This document shows positions 23,701 through 36,900 of a DNA stretch of 64,000 nucleotides, in pieces. The DNA is from Phlegmacium glaucopus. Taxonomy: Eukaryota; Basidiomycota; Agaricomycetes; Agaricales; Cortinariaceae. A program made the position numbers and the translations under genes. The DNA lies in contig MU130033.1 in the NCBI GenBank assembly GCA_015039465.1, positions 130,872 through 194,871 of the forward strand, read 5' to 3'. Positions within the stretch are counted from its first letter, which is position 1, and every line of letters starts with the position of its first letter. The notes beneath the pieces are model-generated. The model saw only the letters and a list, made by a program, of their open reading frames with translations, ran no database searches and had not been told where the DNA came from.

Positions 23701-24896
23701 TATTTGGCCTGGAATTATAATTGTCTTTCTTATGAGTGGGGGAAGCCGATGAAAGGATGGATTGAACTGACTCAGCTGATGGCAGAATATATAGGTCATT
23801 GTTGTTAACAAAAGCGATTGCATGTCCAGTTGGAGACCAAGTTGCATAGGTCGTTGTAGGAGGATTAGTCGGCTGCAATATGGGATATGTGGTTTTTGCG
23901 GCGATGTTGTGCACATAGAAATTGCCATGACTTGACCAGCGCCATTGCTAATTTGTGCCATTGCATAAATTATCGCGAGTATGAGAGAGGAAGAGGCGAA
24001 ATACCTTTTGATAGTCCGACTTAACCAGTAGGTATTTCATATCAGGCGACAGTTTCCAGTCATAGATAGCTAGCGGTCGTCCATGTTCCTGAGAATATCG
24101 TTCATATGGTGAATTTCAGACGCCAAATGAAGTATTCAGGCCGCTCACATCTGTTATATCGCCCCATGAAACCAGATTGGTCGTCTTGTTAGTTTTAAGG
24201 TCGACGAGTTTAATGAGACCATTTTCCGAAAGCGAAAATACTCCATCGCCAGCTAGTTTAAATGTTTAATCCAACCTTGAATTTTTTAAGTTTCTCCGGT
24301 ACATACCTTCCGCTACCCAATTCACCTGAGCCGCTGATGGAGTAAATGTACCGTTGAAAATATTGTCCATAGTAATCTTTCGCACTCCTGGTGTACGATA
24401 TGACTTTCCGTCATATGAAAGGCCAGCAATTATGCCGATAAATGCAGCAAGGGCAACCAGGGACATAAGCACCATAGCAAGAACGCGGACTGAGGCATAC
24501 TTCTGTAAACCAGGAATAATCAATATACATTACAGAAATACAACCAGGAACCAAAAAGTGAAAGATCCTCTTTCCAAAAAACCACTAAGGACGTACGTTC
24601 TCAACGACATCGGTACGATGGGGACTCTGGTCCCCTCTTTCTGCTCTCCCGGGTGTCGATGGCCCAGATTTGTCCACGTTGAGAAGTGTTACGCTCTCTG
24701 CATCTTCAGAGCTATGACGGCTACCTTCAGCATCTTCGTACTCGTCCTCAGAGCTTGGTGGGTCAAAAGGTCCATCTCCGTAGTAAATTGCTGGCCTTGA
24801 GAGAAAATGGTTCGCCATATCCGTCTTCTTCTGCCTCATTTCTGCCGAGCTGGATGGCCCAGCATAATTTGAGGGCCCAACGTCTGATAAATGCAT
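20798..24896 (-). CDS. Type II membrane dipeptidyl aminopeptidase, S9B family (Dap2/Ste13-like)
   Basis: This is a serine peptidase that removes X-Pro or X-Ala dipeptides in the vacuole or late Golgi lumen. Starting at 24896 there is a polar cytosolic tail of about 110 residues. One membrane anchor follows ([20 protein letters not shown], about 24400-24470). The lumenal beta-propeller has [20 protein letters not shown], and [20 protein letters not shown] holds the double Glu that binds the substrate N-terminus. The hydrolase domain has GRGTGYKG (about 22000), the nucleophile in [15 protein letters not shown] (split by an intron near 21435-21550), the acid in [11 protein letters not shown], and the His in [10 protein letters not shown]. 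The last is made by splicing out about 20890-20965. All three catalytic residues and the Glu motif are present, so it looks functional. It ends [10 protein letters not shown]. It is divergent from SYS1, sharing a promoter of about 200 bp. Dap2 versus Ste13 identity cannot be settled here. Confidence 0.92.
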
Positions 24897-24996
24897 ATCA
24901 GGAAGGCTGGAAAGTCAGTAACACTGGGGAAACCGTAGTCTCTTTACAAACAACTTGAAACCAAATAAACAATGTTCACTGCTATTAGTGCTAATT

Positions 24997-25011
24997 AAAC
25001 CCTAACCCTAA
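24997..25011. promoter_or_regulatory. Telobox-like element between divergent genes
   Basis: The 15 bases AAACCCTAACCCTAA lie between the start of the dipeptidyl aminopeptidase gene (24896, minus) and SYS1 (25100, plus). This is two units of the common CCCTAA telomere repeat and matches the telobox element. Its role as a promoter element is inferred from position alone. Confidence 0.45.
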
Positions 25012-25099
25012 CTCCGCTCTCTTCCATTGTTCACATAGGTACTTATGGTGTTGACAACACTGTAAGGAGCTGGCTGCTACAGTCACCACATAAACACAT

Positions 25100-25922
25100 A
25101 TGGCACCCTCAAAGACGACTATATCGAACTGGGATCCTGTGTTACTTGTATCCCAGGTAAAGTCCCCATTTTCAAGCCAAAAACGCTTTACTGACACTTT
25201 TTGTTCTCCCAGATCGTTTCAATGCAGACGCTCCATTATTTGACTTTATCAATAATCATACCTCCACTATTAGCAATATTCGCAGAGTCAAAATCTCTGG
25301 CTTTTGAAGGCGGCGCCGCCAATATTGGTAATTGGTCATCTTGGTGTTGTTACGGCAAAATCGATTCTTATAAAACTTGATGGTAGGTATGATCATGGAT
25401 TGGCGGGAAATGGCCGGCCGTCCTACAGTGAGAGGGATGCAGATCGGCGAGAAATGGTGGGCATGGAGTGGCGGAAAGAGAATAGGTTATGGGTGGAAAG
25501 ATGACCAATGGGATGGAAGGATTGATCCCATACGAGGCTGGATCATTGCTTTTTGCTGGCTCGTCGCCTGTTCCGCTGAGTAAGTTTCTTTTTTTCGTAT
25601 CGTCGAGCATCGCCTAATCAATGGTTGAATCAGTATCTACTACCTTTATAAACTTGTGCGCCGACCAAGACTCGTCCTCGACTTTGCGCTAACACTCGTG
25701 TTCAATCATCTTGTGTTATCAACGTATTATTCATCTTCAATACCAACCTCCTTATTTTTCTGGATTGTGGTGCTCGGAGGTGCAGCACTTAGTATAATTG
25801 TTGCGGAACAGTTGTGTGTGAAGCGCGAGATGTCGGAAGGACTCAGCGTACTACCTGTACGTCCAGAAGATGAATTGGTGGAAGAGATGGAGATGGGAGG
25901 ACTTTTACCTAGAATTGACTAG
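25100..25922 (+). CDS. SYS1: Sys1-like Golgi integral membrane protein
   Basis: Sys1 is a four-helix Golgi protein that recruits the Arl3/ARFRP1 GTPase for vesicle traffic. The start at 25100 gives MAPSKTTISNWDPVLLVSQ. After an intron of about 57 bp comes IVSMQTLHYLTLSIIIPPLL. A variable loop contains the basic/aromatic stretch WREMAGRPTVRG. Then DPIRGWIIAFCWLVACSAD joins across an intron to IYYLYKLVRRPRLVLDFALT, followed by FNHLVLSTYYSSSIPTSLFF. The WDP start and the LDF-x-LT...HL-x-x-x-x-YY...P-x-S-x-x-FW blocks are the family signature. Three introns were placed with phases that keep the frame. The protein is about 215 aa, close to fungal Sys1 lengths, and its tail is acidic (EDELVEEMEMGGLLPRID). 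Confidence 0.9.
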
Positions 25923-28900
25923 GTCTACTTGCGATGTTTTACGAATGGTAAGATACCGAGCCACTTTATGTTTTTACAATGATCCCTCAGCTCATACCTT
26001 GCTGACAGGTTACGGTTATAGTTACGATCTGCATAATATCTGTATTACTACTAGTCAATGGATTTTACGGACAAGTTGAACAACCCACATATCATGAAGA
26101 AATAACCAATCTATCTAAGCATTTGGAAAATAGGTATCGTCTGTATCGGTCATAATACTGGCCTCAAACCTCACAACCCCAGTCACATTCAATTTTAGAT
26201 TAGCGCTTACCTCCCAGTGATATGATAATCATGGTAGTAATACTGATTATCAAATTGTATTGATCAATTTACGATGTTGCTATGTATACTACTTTGTAGG
26301 TAATTTGATGATTGAATTTTTCCTGTCTAACTCTAAAATTTATGTGATACTACTCAAAGTTCAAAGGAAGCTTGAGAATTATCAATTTCCTCTTTGTTGA
26401 CACAAACGACATAATGTCGTCTTTCTAACAACAGTGAGCGCTATGAACGCACTGACTAACTTGAAGTCAACAAAATTATTTTTTAAATGAATTATATTAC
26501 ATAATGCGGTTCTATTTCTCCGTTTCTCCCCTCATCCCCAACTGAACAACACTTACAATAGAACACTGCTTGACGTTCATTAAAGTATTCAACACGTCCA
26601 AATCTCTTGACTATCAGCTGATACGTCGGTACCGCTCATTAATCAACAAATCGTTCACTTGGGTTGCCGTCATTCAATTTCAAACTTCATGTCCTATGAT
26701 TCTAGTGGCCTTCATAACTCCTCTCACATCGTAACCTGTGATCACCTCGATAAAAAAAACTGGTCTTTGGATTGATTTTGAACACGTGTACCATGACCCC
26801 CAGCTCTTCAATGTTCATATATGGTTTGAAAAAGGTTCAGAACAGGATTTGATTTCCCCCTTCGTATCATCCTTGGATTTAATTTGCAGATAGACCACGG
26901 CTTGAAAATATCACCGATCGTCAAACCATTCTTTCTGACACAAACATATATAACTTTTTCTTTAGAATTCTTCTAGGTGGGTTGCCGTTACATTGCAAAT
27001 TTCTTAAAGGATCTTGGGGGTAATAGAAACCAAAGGATAGCTCCGACAGAAGTCTTTTTTTTCACTTTGCTCTCCTTATCCAGTGGAATCGGTCATAAAT
27101 GGTTATCACCATCGAATCATACCATCTTTGAAGTCTCGCATTTAACGTGATTAATGAATGATGTTATCAGGTCAGCTGGCCTTGGGCTTGGTGCTTATGG
27201 ATGCTTGCTGTGACGCTCGTCTCATTCCTCTTCCCCCTATGAAATTTCAACAACCTCGGTCGGTTGGCATCGATCTATTGTTTATCTGGCTTTGAAAACA
27301 GCACTGGAGCAGGGTCACACTGTCACACCGCGATTTCCTCGTGCGACATTCTCGTTCTTTGGGGGCTTATTCGCCATAGTCGATTTAATCAAGGTATTAG
27401 TGTCTGTCAGAAACGACCAAAAATACACAGATGAAAATACGACATGGTTTCCAGTTCATGGTTAGAACCTGCAACAATTAATGGTATTGCCGCTCTTGTT
27501 ACGTAGAGTACCATGGGACCCGATGAGGAGTTCAAAGTGGCGGCTTCTCACCTGGATCCCTTGAAGTTGAATCGTTGTTTTCTCCGATCCCATATCCAGA
27601 GTCATCCCCACAGATTGCACCGTAGAGGCTGAGAAGTGAGTTACTACTAGTCGTAATGCCTCGACTTTACCTCGTTTTATGGCTAAGTTTACTGATGATA
27701 ACACTTTGCAGGATGACAAGTTCTATGTAGCATAATATACGGAGATTTGGAAAGGAAGTTCTCAATCTCCGGTTCCGCCGGTTTGTATTATGATAGATAA
27801 AACCTGTACACGTATGTGCCCTCCAAACGAATTCAACTCCGAAGGTTTATTTATTTATCTCTATAAGTCCCGTAGCTTCCCTCCTGCCTGCCGTTCACCG
27901 CCGCAGTAACCTACTCGCTCCATACTTCGTCATATGTACCAGGAATGAGTCTTCTAGATAGGTCAATATATCAATGATGTCAAACTGATGCTGTTCTGTA
28001 ATGAGGTTGCGCCTCATGATTTGTGTAGTTTGCGGCGTTACTTGCCATAAGAACGTCATCCATTTTGGCCTCCGAAGTTTTACCATGGGCCTTCTTTCTC
28101 CTCGCGAACTTTTTCTTAGAGCAGCGAGCCACCCTTGTTTCTAAAATCAACCTCCGGCTCCAAAGTTCTTTTTGTCAAGATGTGTGACGGCCCTGGAAAA
28201 TTTGATCTTCCGCCATCTCTTGTGATTTTGTCTTGGGTTGACTCGGGGAAAGCCACGATGAAAGGTAGATGGGAAGGTGGCAAATCTTTCACCTCTTTCA
28301 AAAAAACTCATCATGATCGTTATTAAGCCTTGACTAGGTTTGATTCGGGAAGCCACGATGGTAGTTAGGATGGGAAGATCATGATGCAAGACTTTTTTAC
28401 TTTTTCCTTGTTACAACCCCCATCATAATCATGAACGCCTTCTGGATCTGTCGTTTGCATCTAATCTAGGATAACTGCGTTCATGTACAGATGGTCTCGT
28501 AAAGCAAACCTTTGTCCGTGATCAAAGGTTGCTTTGAATATTCCTTTATCAATGGACGTCTCCAAATCCAAGGGGTATACTTGTGACATATACCACAGCC
28601 TCCCTTGTTAAGTAGTGGTAACTTCTAAATGATCTTATTGTAAGTACACGGAGACACATAGAAGCGTTGTTATTTTTTGCTTACAGGGGTGTAGAACTAG
28701 CAGAAGAGCGCGGTGGATAGCTCGAGCCCCGCTTTTGAAACCTTAGTTGCGTGCGATACTTTCTTTTGTTTGCTCGATTGACACTTCTTTCACGCGGTAT
28801 ACGGACGGGACTTGATGCCTTTAGTTCGCAAGCTCCGCCCTCGGTAACCTTCTAAGGATGGTAAGCGGGCACCCAGGGGGGTGTCACTCACGACGTGTAC

Positions 28901-30325
28901 GCTGGGCATCGATGCATCTGTTGAGAAAGTGAGGATGAGAGTATCAATGGTACTCCAAAATACAACCTGTGTTCATCTCCAAGCTTCACCAGTACTTGGC
29001 ACGAGAAATACTACGCTTTGGATCCTCCGAGTCCCCTATCTGCGCAAACTGGTATTGGGTTATTTGTATCCGGCTTTGGATGTTGACGTTGGCGCTTATG
29101 CTAGTGGTGAGCATCGGGCCGAAAAGTAATGGGAAATCCGAAAGAAATTTCCGCCTTTATCACCACCTAATGGCCACATTTTGAAGCAAGGCTTGGGGGT
29201 GCGTGGGGTTGTTCCTCCTGGATGGGACTAAAAACCGCTTCCTGGCTTACAATTACGTCTATCGGCTGAGTAAACAAATAGCATCTATTTGCTTCAATCG
29301 CTTAACACGTACTATCGCTAACTCGCAAGGCAGGTTTGCCATGACCCACTATGATAGCCCACGAACGTGTGGTAATAATTTCCGGAGAGCATCTATTCCC
29401 TGATTGGTGGCGTTGGTTGACGAGATTGTTGTTAAGTTGGGCTTATGCCTCTTCCCAGGACTGCGGCGTGGGAGTGCAGGCTTGATTTTTATTGAGATAT
29501 TGTTCTACAACTGGGATTTGGCGCTCGTCCTCCTAAAAGGTTATCTGGGGTATCCTGAGAGAGGCATTATAGTGACCTAGCTTTGACGATAGTGACGATG
29601 TAAGAGAGGAGATGGAACTGATGCTTCTGACATGTGTTCTAATTCTTTCGCCTCGGTATTTAGACATATGGGTATATTATAAGACAATTTTTTTTTTTGA
29701 AATTGTTGTTGACGTAAAGTGTGCCATTGGCTGTGACTCACCAAGCGCCAAACCACGCATCTCTGACTGAATAATACGAGCCATGCAAGACTTCGTCAGA
29801 CGCTACCGGGCGGCTCTCGTCCGAGTCTTTGTTATTTTTGTGACTCGTTATTTATAAGATTTGATTAGTCTTTGACTCACAGCCGTAGTAAGGCTGTACT
29901 GCGCTGTCAAATAGTGACCATTCTTGATGGGTATAAACCTGTACAAGCCCTTACAAGCCCCTGCCAAAGCCCTGCTCCAGCCCTGCCCGGCCGCGGACCG
30001 TCTGTGCTGCAGGCTCAAGTTAGCGAAATTTCAATTCATCAAGTTCAAAAGAGGCTCAGTAATTTCGACTTTTTGAAAGAAAAAAAAAGCATCTCAAATG
30101 AGGTATCCAGGTAGCAGGCTGTGCTGCTTAATAGCGCCAAAATAGCGCTCTAGGAATTGATCGCACGGTCAATAGAATTATCGAGATATAGAACTAGGCC
30201 CGCGCGGAACCTGTAGTCACACACCCTGTCGAATTCTTCCACGAGGCAGTCCCTGTCCCATATAAGATCAACGCGTATACTTGTCGTTCGCGCCCTCTTT
30301 CTTCCCTCATTTACTTTCAGATATC
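25923..30325. other. Gene-poor 4.4 kb stretch with scattered unresolved frames
   Basis: I could not assemble a gene here on either strand. Isolated hydrophobic plus-strand pieces occur near 27185-27232 (WPWAWCLWMLAVTLVSFLFP) and near 29045-29110 (NWYWVICIRLWMLTLALMLV), without convincing flanking exons. A hydrophobic tail-like frame follows SYS1 up to 26080. The stretch also holds small minus frames around 27462-27719 and 27895-28086. It may contain decayed genes, non-coding RNA or long regulatory DNA. No repeat array or RNA gene was recognised. Confidence 0.45.
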
Positions 30326-33300
30326 ATGGACGCTTTAAAATCTATCTTGTCGCCCTTGGGCATGAGTACTGGTGCTATCCAGGACACTCTGGTACCTAAG
30401 AGCCACTTGTAATATAATTCATTGTCATTGTCCTTACCTATGGTTGCCTCTTTTAGAAACTTGTAGTCATTGGCGGAACAGTGGAGACCGCTCGTCGAGC
30501 TTCAATGTCGGCTTGGAATGGCTTTGTTGACTGTGAGCACACCTGACTGGGTTTATTGTTGCGTTGACTAACCCCTCATTTATTCTAGCATTCTTCTTAA
30601 CAGCCCACTTCAGTGAAGATGACTACCCTTACGACTGGTGAGCGCCACTGGTTTCTACACCATACCATTCCTAGCCACTCATTATTATCTCTTAGGTTAA
30701 TGCATTGGCTCGCTAAAGTATTCATTTATTTCCTTTTAGATATATGAACAAGCTAACCCGTTTTTTACAGCAACCTTCATGGGGTAGGAGTCGAGAGTTC
30801 GAAATTACTACTCGCTCGGTCAACCGCAGTGGGATAACTCAATCGACGGGTGATTTAGATGACGAAGAGGATGAGGATGATGACGGTAGCCTCACTCACG
30901 GCCGCGGAAAACGGAAAGTGGCATTCATGCCTAGTATTGGTGAGCATTTATGACTCAGTTGAGAGATGATAACGGCATTAATAGCTCATTTCCAAAGACA
31001 CTACCCATACTATCTATTACCGTGGCCACTGGCTCAGGGTAAATTACTCATCGTTTACGGAAATGCTTCGGTTCCATTGACAGTTACCATGATTTTTAGA
31101 TTACACGAACAAAACGTTACCCCGACTACAGTCATGGATGTGATTTGAAAATCAGGTAGCTTGCCAACTCATCAATTTCTTCTAAATTTAAAAGATTGAC
31201 ACAACCCCTTTTTGAATAGTGTTGTCGCCCGTAGCAATGATATTTTGAAGAAACTTGTCTTAGAGGCCAAACGGGAATACGAAAAGGACGCCGAGCATCG
31301 TGTCCACATTTATTTGGGTGATACGTAAGTCTTACTTATCTTATCTGCCAAACGTTCGTCATGGCTTATTATTATCAGTACATATGGATGTTGGCGTTGG
31401 AATGGCGCTCGCCAGAAGCGGCCAATGAGTTCTATTGTGCTCCAACCTGGTGTCAAAGACATGCTTTTAGCTGATTGTAGAGACTTCCTTTGCTCCGAAG
31501 AGTGGTATGTGACATTTGCTCCAAAACCGACCGCTCAATACTTACTTACTGATATGACCACAGGTACGCTGAGCGAGGTAAATGGCATATAAAAGTATTA
31601 GCGCAGTTCCCGCAATATCCTAAACTCCGTTTCCTTTTCTAGGCATTCCTTTCCGAAGGGGATATTTGTTACATGGTGTTCCCGGAAGGTTAGCTTTGTC
31701 ACATTTCCTTTTTACTATATGCTATGCACTTCGAAAAAAACTGATCATCTTTTTTCATCAGCGGGAAGACTTCTCTCATTCATTCCCTTGCTGGTGAGCT
31801 TGGCTTGGATATTTACGTCGTCTCCTTGTCCTCAAAGGGGTAAAGCGCCATCTCGTTCCTTCGATCTCATATTCGTGATCTGATTATATTGGAAATTTCC
31901 AGGATGAGCGATAATACTTTGACAACATTAATGGGTCATGTACCATCGAGGTGAGGTCATTCTTTAATGTGGCCGAGGGTCCTCTTACCAAATCGTCTAT
32001 AGATGTATACTCCTTCTCGAAGATTTGGACGCGGCGTTCACCCGTTCGGTCACTCGTGATGCTACCTCCACTGGTACCCCGACTGCTGCCACCAAAGAAA
32101 CTGCTACCGCTGAGACTACTGATGGTTCGACATTGAGTTTGAGTGGACTTTTGAACAGTTTAGATGGTGTAGCTGCTGCAGAAGGCCGGTAAGTGGGATC
32201 TGCTCCCTCAAATATTTTTAATTTCACTAACAATGCAAAAGGCTCCTATTTGCCACCACCAATCATATCGAACGTCTAGACCCCGCTCTCAGCCGTCCCG
32301 GCCGTATGGACGTATGGGTCAACTTCACCCATGCCACCAAATGGCAAGCAGAGGGTATCTTCAAATGTTTCTTCCCTTTTAAACCATCCACTGTTGCTTC
32401 TTCGCCTGCAACAACTCCCAAGGATGCTTCACAACAAAACCTTCCTTTACCTAAACGCAAAGCACTCGCGCATGCTATTCCTATCCTCACTGAAGAAGAG
32501 ATTTCTGACCTTGCTAAACGTTTTGCCGAAGCTATTCCTGAAGATGAACTTAGTGTAAGAATTATTGGTCCTCCTATTAGGGAGATATTAAACGCTGTAA
32601 TCTTTTTTATAGGTTGCTGGTCTTCAAGGTTATCTCCTAAAGAACAAGACCCGTCCTCGTGAATGTGTGGACGAAGTCGGCGAGTGGATCATCGAAGAAA
32701 GAGAGACTCGCGAGAAGTTGAAGAAGGAGAAGGCAGAGGTACGTTCTTGAGCTCTCTAACAACACCCCTCTCTCACGTTAACATTTATAGCGTGAGGCTA
32801 AGGAAAAGAAAGAAGCCGAGGAGGCAGCCAAGAAAGAGGTATGTATCAATTTCATTTCAAGGTTTTCTTTAACTTCTTAAAACATACGTTCTAACGTTTT
32901 CATTACAGAAAGAGGAGAAGGAAGCTAAAGAGGTGTGACCCATTTTCTTTGCCGTACATCACCTTTGAAGAAAAAGTACCCTTTTACTGACTTTGTTCTT
33001 CCCCCAAAATTAATCAGAAGGAAGAAAAGGAGGCGAAAGAGGTATGTTTCGTCCTTTTTTTAGCCATTTAGATTTTTTGGGTTTTGCTAAACAAAAAAAA
33101 ATTGTCCAGAAACTCGAAAGAAAGGAACGTGCGGCAAAGGCCAAAAAGCTTCGAGCCGAGACAGCAGCGAAGAGTGATTCTTCTGTCGCGACCTCGACTG
33201 CATCTACTGAATCCACTCCAGCAGCCACCCCGGTGACGGAGGCTACCGCTTCCGAAGTTACTTCATCGTCGTCCTCAAGTTCCGAATCTGAAACGACCAC

Positions 33301-33478
33301 AGGCGTCGACGCCGATACTGAAGAAAGCGTCACCTCCGAAGAAGAAACCGAAAAATCCGAAGATCCTGCAGCAGTTGTTGAGGAAGGAGGGAAGAAGGAG
33401 AAAGAGAAGTGGGTTGCCGTCAAATCAACTTCGACCACTCCCTCTACTCCTCCCCCTCCCACCGACACTGCCCCATGA
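30326..33478 (+). CDS. BCS1-type mitochondrial AAA ATPase with a charged C-terminal extension
   Basis: Bcs1 family AAA proteins sit in the mitochondrial inner membrane and move the folded Rieske protein during complex III assembly. The start at 30326 gives [20 protein letters not shown] and then, after an intron, the helix [20 protein letters not shown]. The BCS1 N-domain follows: [27 protein letters not shown] and [20 protein letters not shown]. The AAA core has Walker A GVPGSGKTSL (assembled across the intron at about 31690-31762), Walker [13 protein letters not shown] and [20 protein letters not shown]. The lid includes [11 protein letters not shown] and AGLQGYLL. After this comes an unusual tail of Lys/Glu coiled coil, built from exons of 48, 24 and 24 nt (32791-33041), then a Ser/Thr/Glu/Pro-rich end. 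Canonical Bcs1 has no such tail, so this could be a BCS1-like paralogue common in basidiomycetes. It converges on DNM1. Confidence 0.88.
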
Positions 33479-33921
33479 ACTAAATATACCCCCTTTTGAT
33501 AGGTAGTTGACCATATCGTTGTGGTCAACTTGCCAATCGTTCCTTTCTTCACCCTTTCATGGAAGGGGGAGGAAGATTGTTCTCCGTCTGCTGCCTGCTT
33601 GTATCTCCGCTTCCTGCTTCTCGCTGGTCCTTGCATCCTCAGTGCTTAGTGAATGCCGCCCAATGCTTCTTACGTATCGACTCTGGTTCGTGCGGTTGTA
33701 AGGGCGTTCAATTGTTTTGACAAATATACATTGCGCTGCTGACCCCACCATTACCATACCGATATATTGTAGAGTAGTCCAGACTCTTTATATGACCCGC
33801 ATGAATAATAGATGATTTACGATGTTTTTGCATATTATAACCGCGAAACGCCGCATATAAAATATGAAAAGAAGAGTGGTGGGTAACATGAATAAATGAA
33901 TGTCTAAGAATAATACCGTTC
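33479..33921. other. Convergent 3' intergenic stretch
   Basis: This lies between the ends of BCS1-like and the dynamin-related gene. No gene is supported; it likely holds both 3' ends. Confidence 0.5.
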
Positions 33922-36900
33922 CTACGTCGACTTTAAGCTAACATCTGACAAAGTTTTAAATGCCTCCTTATAAGCATCCAGCAGAGCCTTAACTCTCGTT
34001 CTCTCCGCAACCAAAGCCTCATCTTCATTTAGCATATCGGCGAAGAGATCTGGCTTATAGAGCGCTGCAACCAACCGATTTTGGACTTGTTGAGCTGTAT
34101 GATTGACCAGGAAATGCATAATAGCTTTGGGGACGATATCTTGAATGCTTTGGCGAACGATGCCAAAGTACGAAGCGATGAGAGACCGGATCAACTGTGT
34201 CTCCATTTCTTCCCGCATTGTCATCTGTGGTCCATCCGCAGAGATCTAGTTGAGGAAGTGAGCCGTTGTTTTTTTTGCTGTCAGACCCCTGTTAAACTCA
34301 CAGCTTCAATATGCCGACCGAGGCTTTTCATATCATAGGCCGCATTATTTCCATCGATACCTCGCTTTCCAGCCATAAGACCAGACGACATGGAAACCTC
34401 GGCACCCGAAACATCACGACCCACTGGTACGAAATGCCCCATCTCCGAGGATCCTATCGACTGAGCATGTCCGTGGTTGTGGATTTGATTTGTCCTTTCA
34501 ATACTTGAACCCGCAATTGGACCAGGCCCATTTTGTCCAAAGAAGTAATTCAAGAAAGTCTCACGAGCAGAGCCTGCAGGTGGTGATGATCCCGTGCTCG
34601 CATTTCCGCCTCTGTCAAAACCAGGGGGTGGTAGACGTGATTGATGACTACTACTACCACCGTCTGAAGCACGCTGCGTCCGTGATTTTGAGGATGAACG
34701 TTTAGCAACCGTCCCCGTAGCAATTGCGGCAGGAGGTTTAGTGACAGCTGAGGCAACAGTCGACCGTGAGCGATCATGAAGTGTGGAAGAGACAGAACGC
34801 CCGTCGCGAGGAGGGAAGATACCATTAGGACCGTTCATATCATCACAGAAAGTTTCATCTTCATCGTCTGGCACTGGTTTGTAACCATTGGCGGGTTCTG
34901 GGGATTCAGGCTTGAAAAAATTATCAGGAGAGGAAGAAGTGAGAGCCTTCGAATCAATAACATACCTGTTGTGGAATTTGCGGTCTCGAAGGCTGGTTAG
35001 ATTGTTGGGCCAGCGTGGATCCAGAAATGAACGATGGGTGGTTGGTATTAATGTATGCTGCTTGAATTTCAATCAGGCTCTGTGTATAGTCCGAAGTCGG
35101 ACCTAGTCGCTCCCGGAGTAGTTCTGATACTACCTCTATTAGCTGAGCATGCAGTCGAGGAAATCGTTGCAACTCCTGAAATGTACATAGATAAGAATGA
35201 TGAAAAGATAAGACAAACTAGGAAATATTACAGTGCTCGTGCAATTATGGCATATCTTCACAAGCTCCTCGTAGACCAATTCGACACATCGAAGACTTGG
35301 AGCTTCCAAGAGTTTGATTTGAGGTTTTACGAGCAGATCGAATGCCATTTCTGGCACGAAGAGACTTGGTCGAGGACCCGTTGAATTGCGGATCGCAGTA
35401 CGAATATCTTGATTTTCCAAATTGTGTGTAGCATCTATCGAGGCTAGTGCACGACCAAAAATGTCGTTGAAGATGTAATATATCCGGGCACCACCAGATA
35501 GTTCTTTGGTCGAAACGTCAACCTTTGTGCCTTCGATCGAGGACACGAAGTCGCGAGCAAATTGGGTCATGAGCCGCAAGATTAAAGCCCCTTGCTGTTC
35601 CAGCGATAAGCATCTGACGGGCTACACAGGGCGGGCTCTCATACCTGATTTTTATCTCCGAAGATGGCAGAATCTCCAAATGAGTTGAGTTCTTGCTGTG
35701 CCTGACCCATGAGAGTATTCAATCGTGCCTTCATGTCTGGGAGTTTCTCTCGAATATGGTTGATCAAAACCTAAACCATCCAAACGGTGAGCAACTTATA
35801 AAATCTCGAAAAGGCGTGTCACGCACTTGATTCAGAGATTTCGCCAGGTATTTGGTTCCGTTCTTGTGCGCAATATTACGGTAGGCATGATGGTTCTTGA
35901 AGAACTCCGTCTCGCTATCCAACGCGTCTCCCATACTTTTCTCGGAGTTAATGTCCTGTTGACTACGGTTGACGATACCGATGAAGCCCAGCTTCAATGG
36001 ATATACACGCCCAGTGAGAATATCCAGCGCGTTTGTACCTGCATCCATAAGGTCAAGCTTAGTGAGCACACCAATTGTTCGCCGGCCTTGTGGATCGACG
36101 GAACGGGCGAGCTTGAGTGATTCTGAGTTGGCCAGGTCAACATTTGCAGGTGATACGGCAAGGACAACACTTAATAAAAAGATTATTCAAAAAAAGGTCG
36201 AGAAGAAGATAATGACCAACCTATTGGGTTTTGAGATATAGTCCAATACGAGGTTGCGAATTTGTCGTTCAATGTCACTTGGTTGATCGCCAACGGGAAT
36301 CTATACATGCTGAGTTAGGGCACCCAACGAAAAGCTGACTCTACACCCACTTTTGTCAACCCAGGAAGATCCACCAAGGTCAAATCCAGTACATTGGGAC
36401 TGTAAATCCGAAGGCTTATCGGCAGCTTGCTGACACCTTTATTTTGTCCTGCCACTCTGAAAGTTTCTTGCTCGATTTCCTTCCGAATTTCATGGAAGTC
36501 GGTAAACTTCTTGTCGATATGAAGGAACTGTCCCCATTCTGTATAGGATGTACTTGGCGATGTTTCCGTTGGTTCACCGGTATGAATGAGTTGAAGAACA
36601 AGCGGTCTACGGGTGACAATCCCTTGACCGCGTGGAAGAAAATCTCTTCCGACTATCCTAAGGGCATAAGATATTAGACGTTGAGTATTGTGATAGTAGA
36701 AACAACATACGTTTCCAAGACACTAGATTTGCCCGCCGACTGACTGCCGACCTTTTAGATCTTTCAGCTCATGCTGTGGTATTCAACTGTTTATTTTAAA
36801 TACACATACCACAACCAACTGAGGCATGTCAAGCTCCCCGCCTTGACGAAAATGTTAGGATTCCATATATTCCCGAGCAAGCTCTATTACACACCAAGAT

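Noticed and set aside
24997..25011. A chromosome end or telomere relic
   Set aside because: Only two repeat units, between two intact divergent genes; better read as a promoter telobox.
33010..33636. 208-codon frame antisense to the BCS1-like tail
   Set aside because: It mirrors the low-complexity Ser/Glu/Lys codons of the sense tail and has no independent support.
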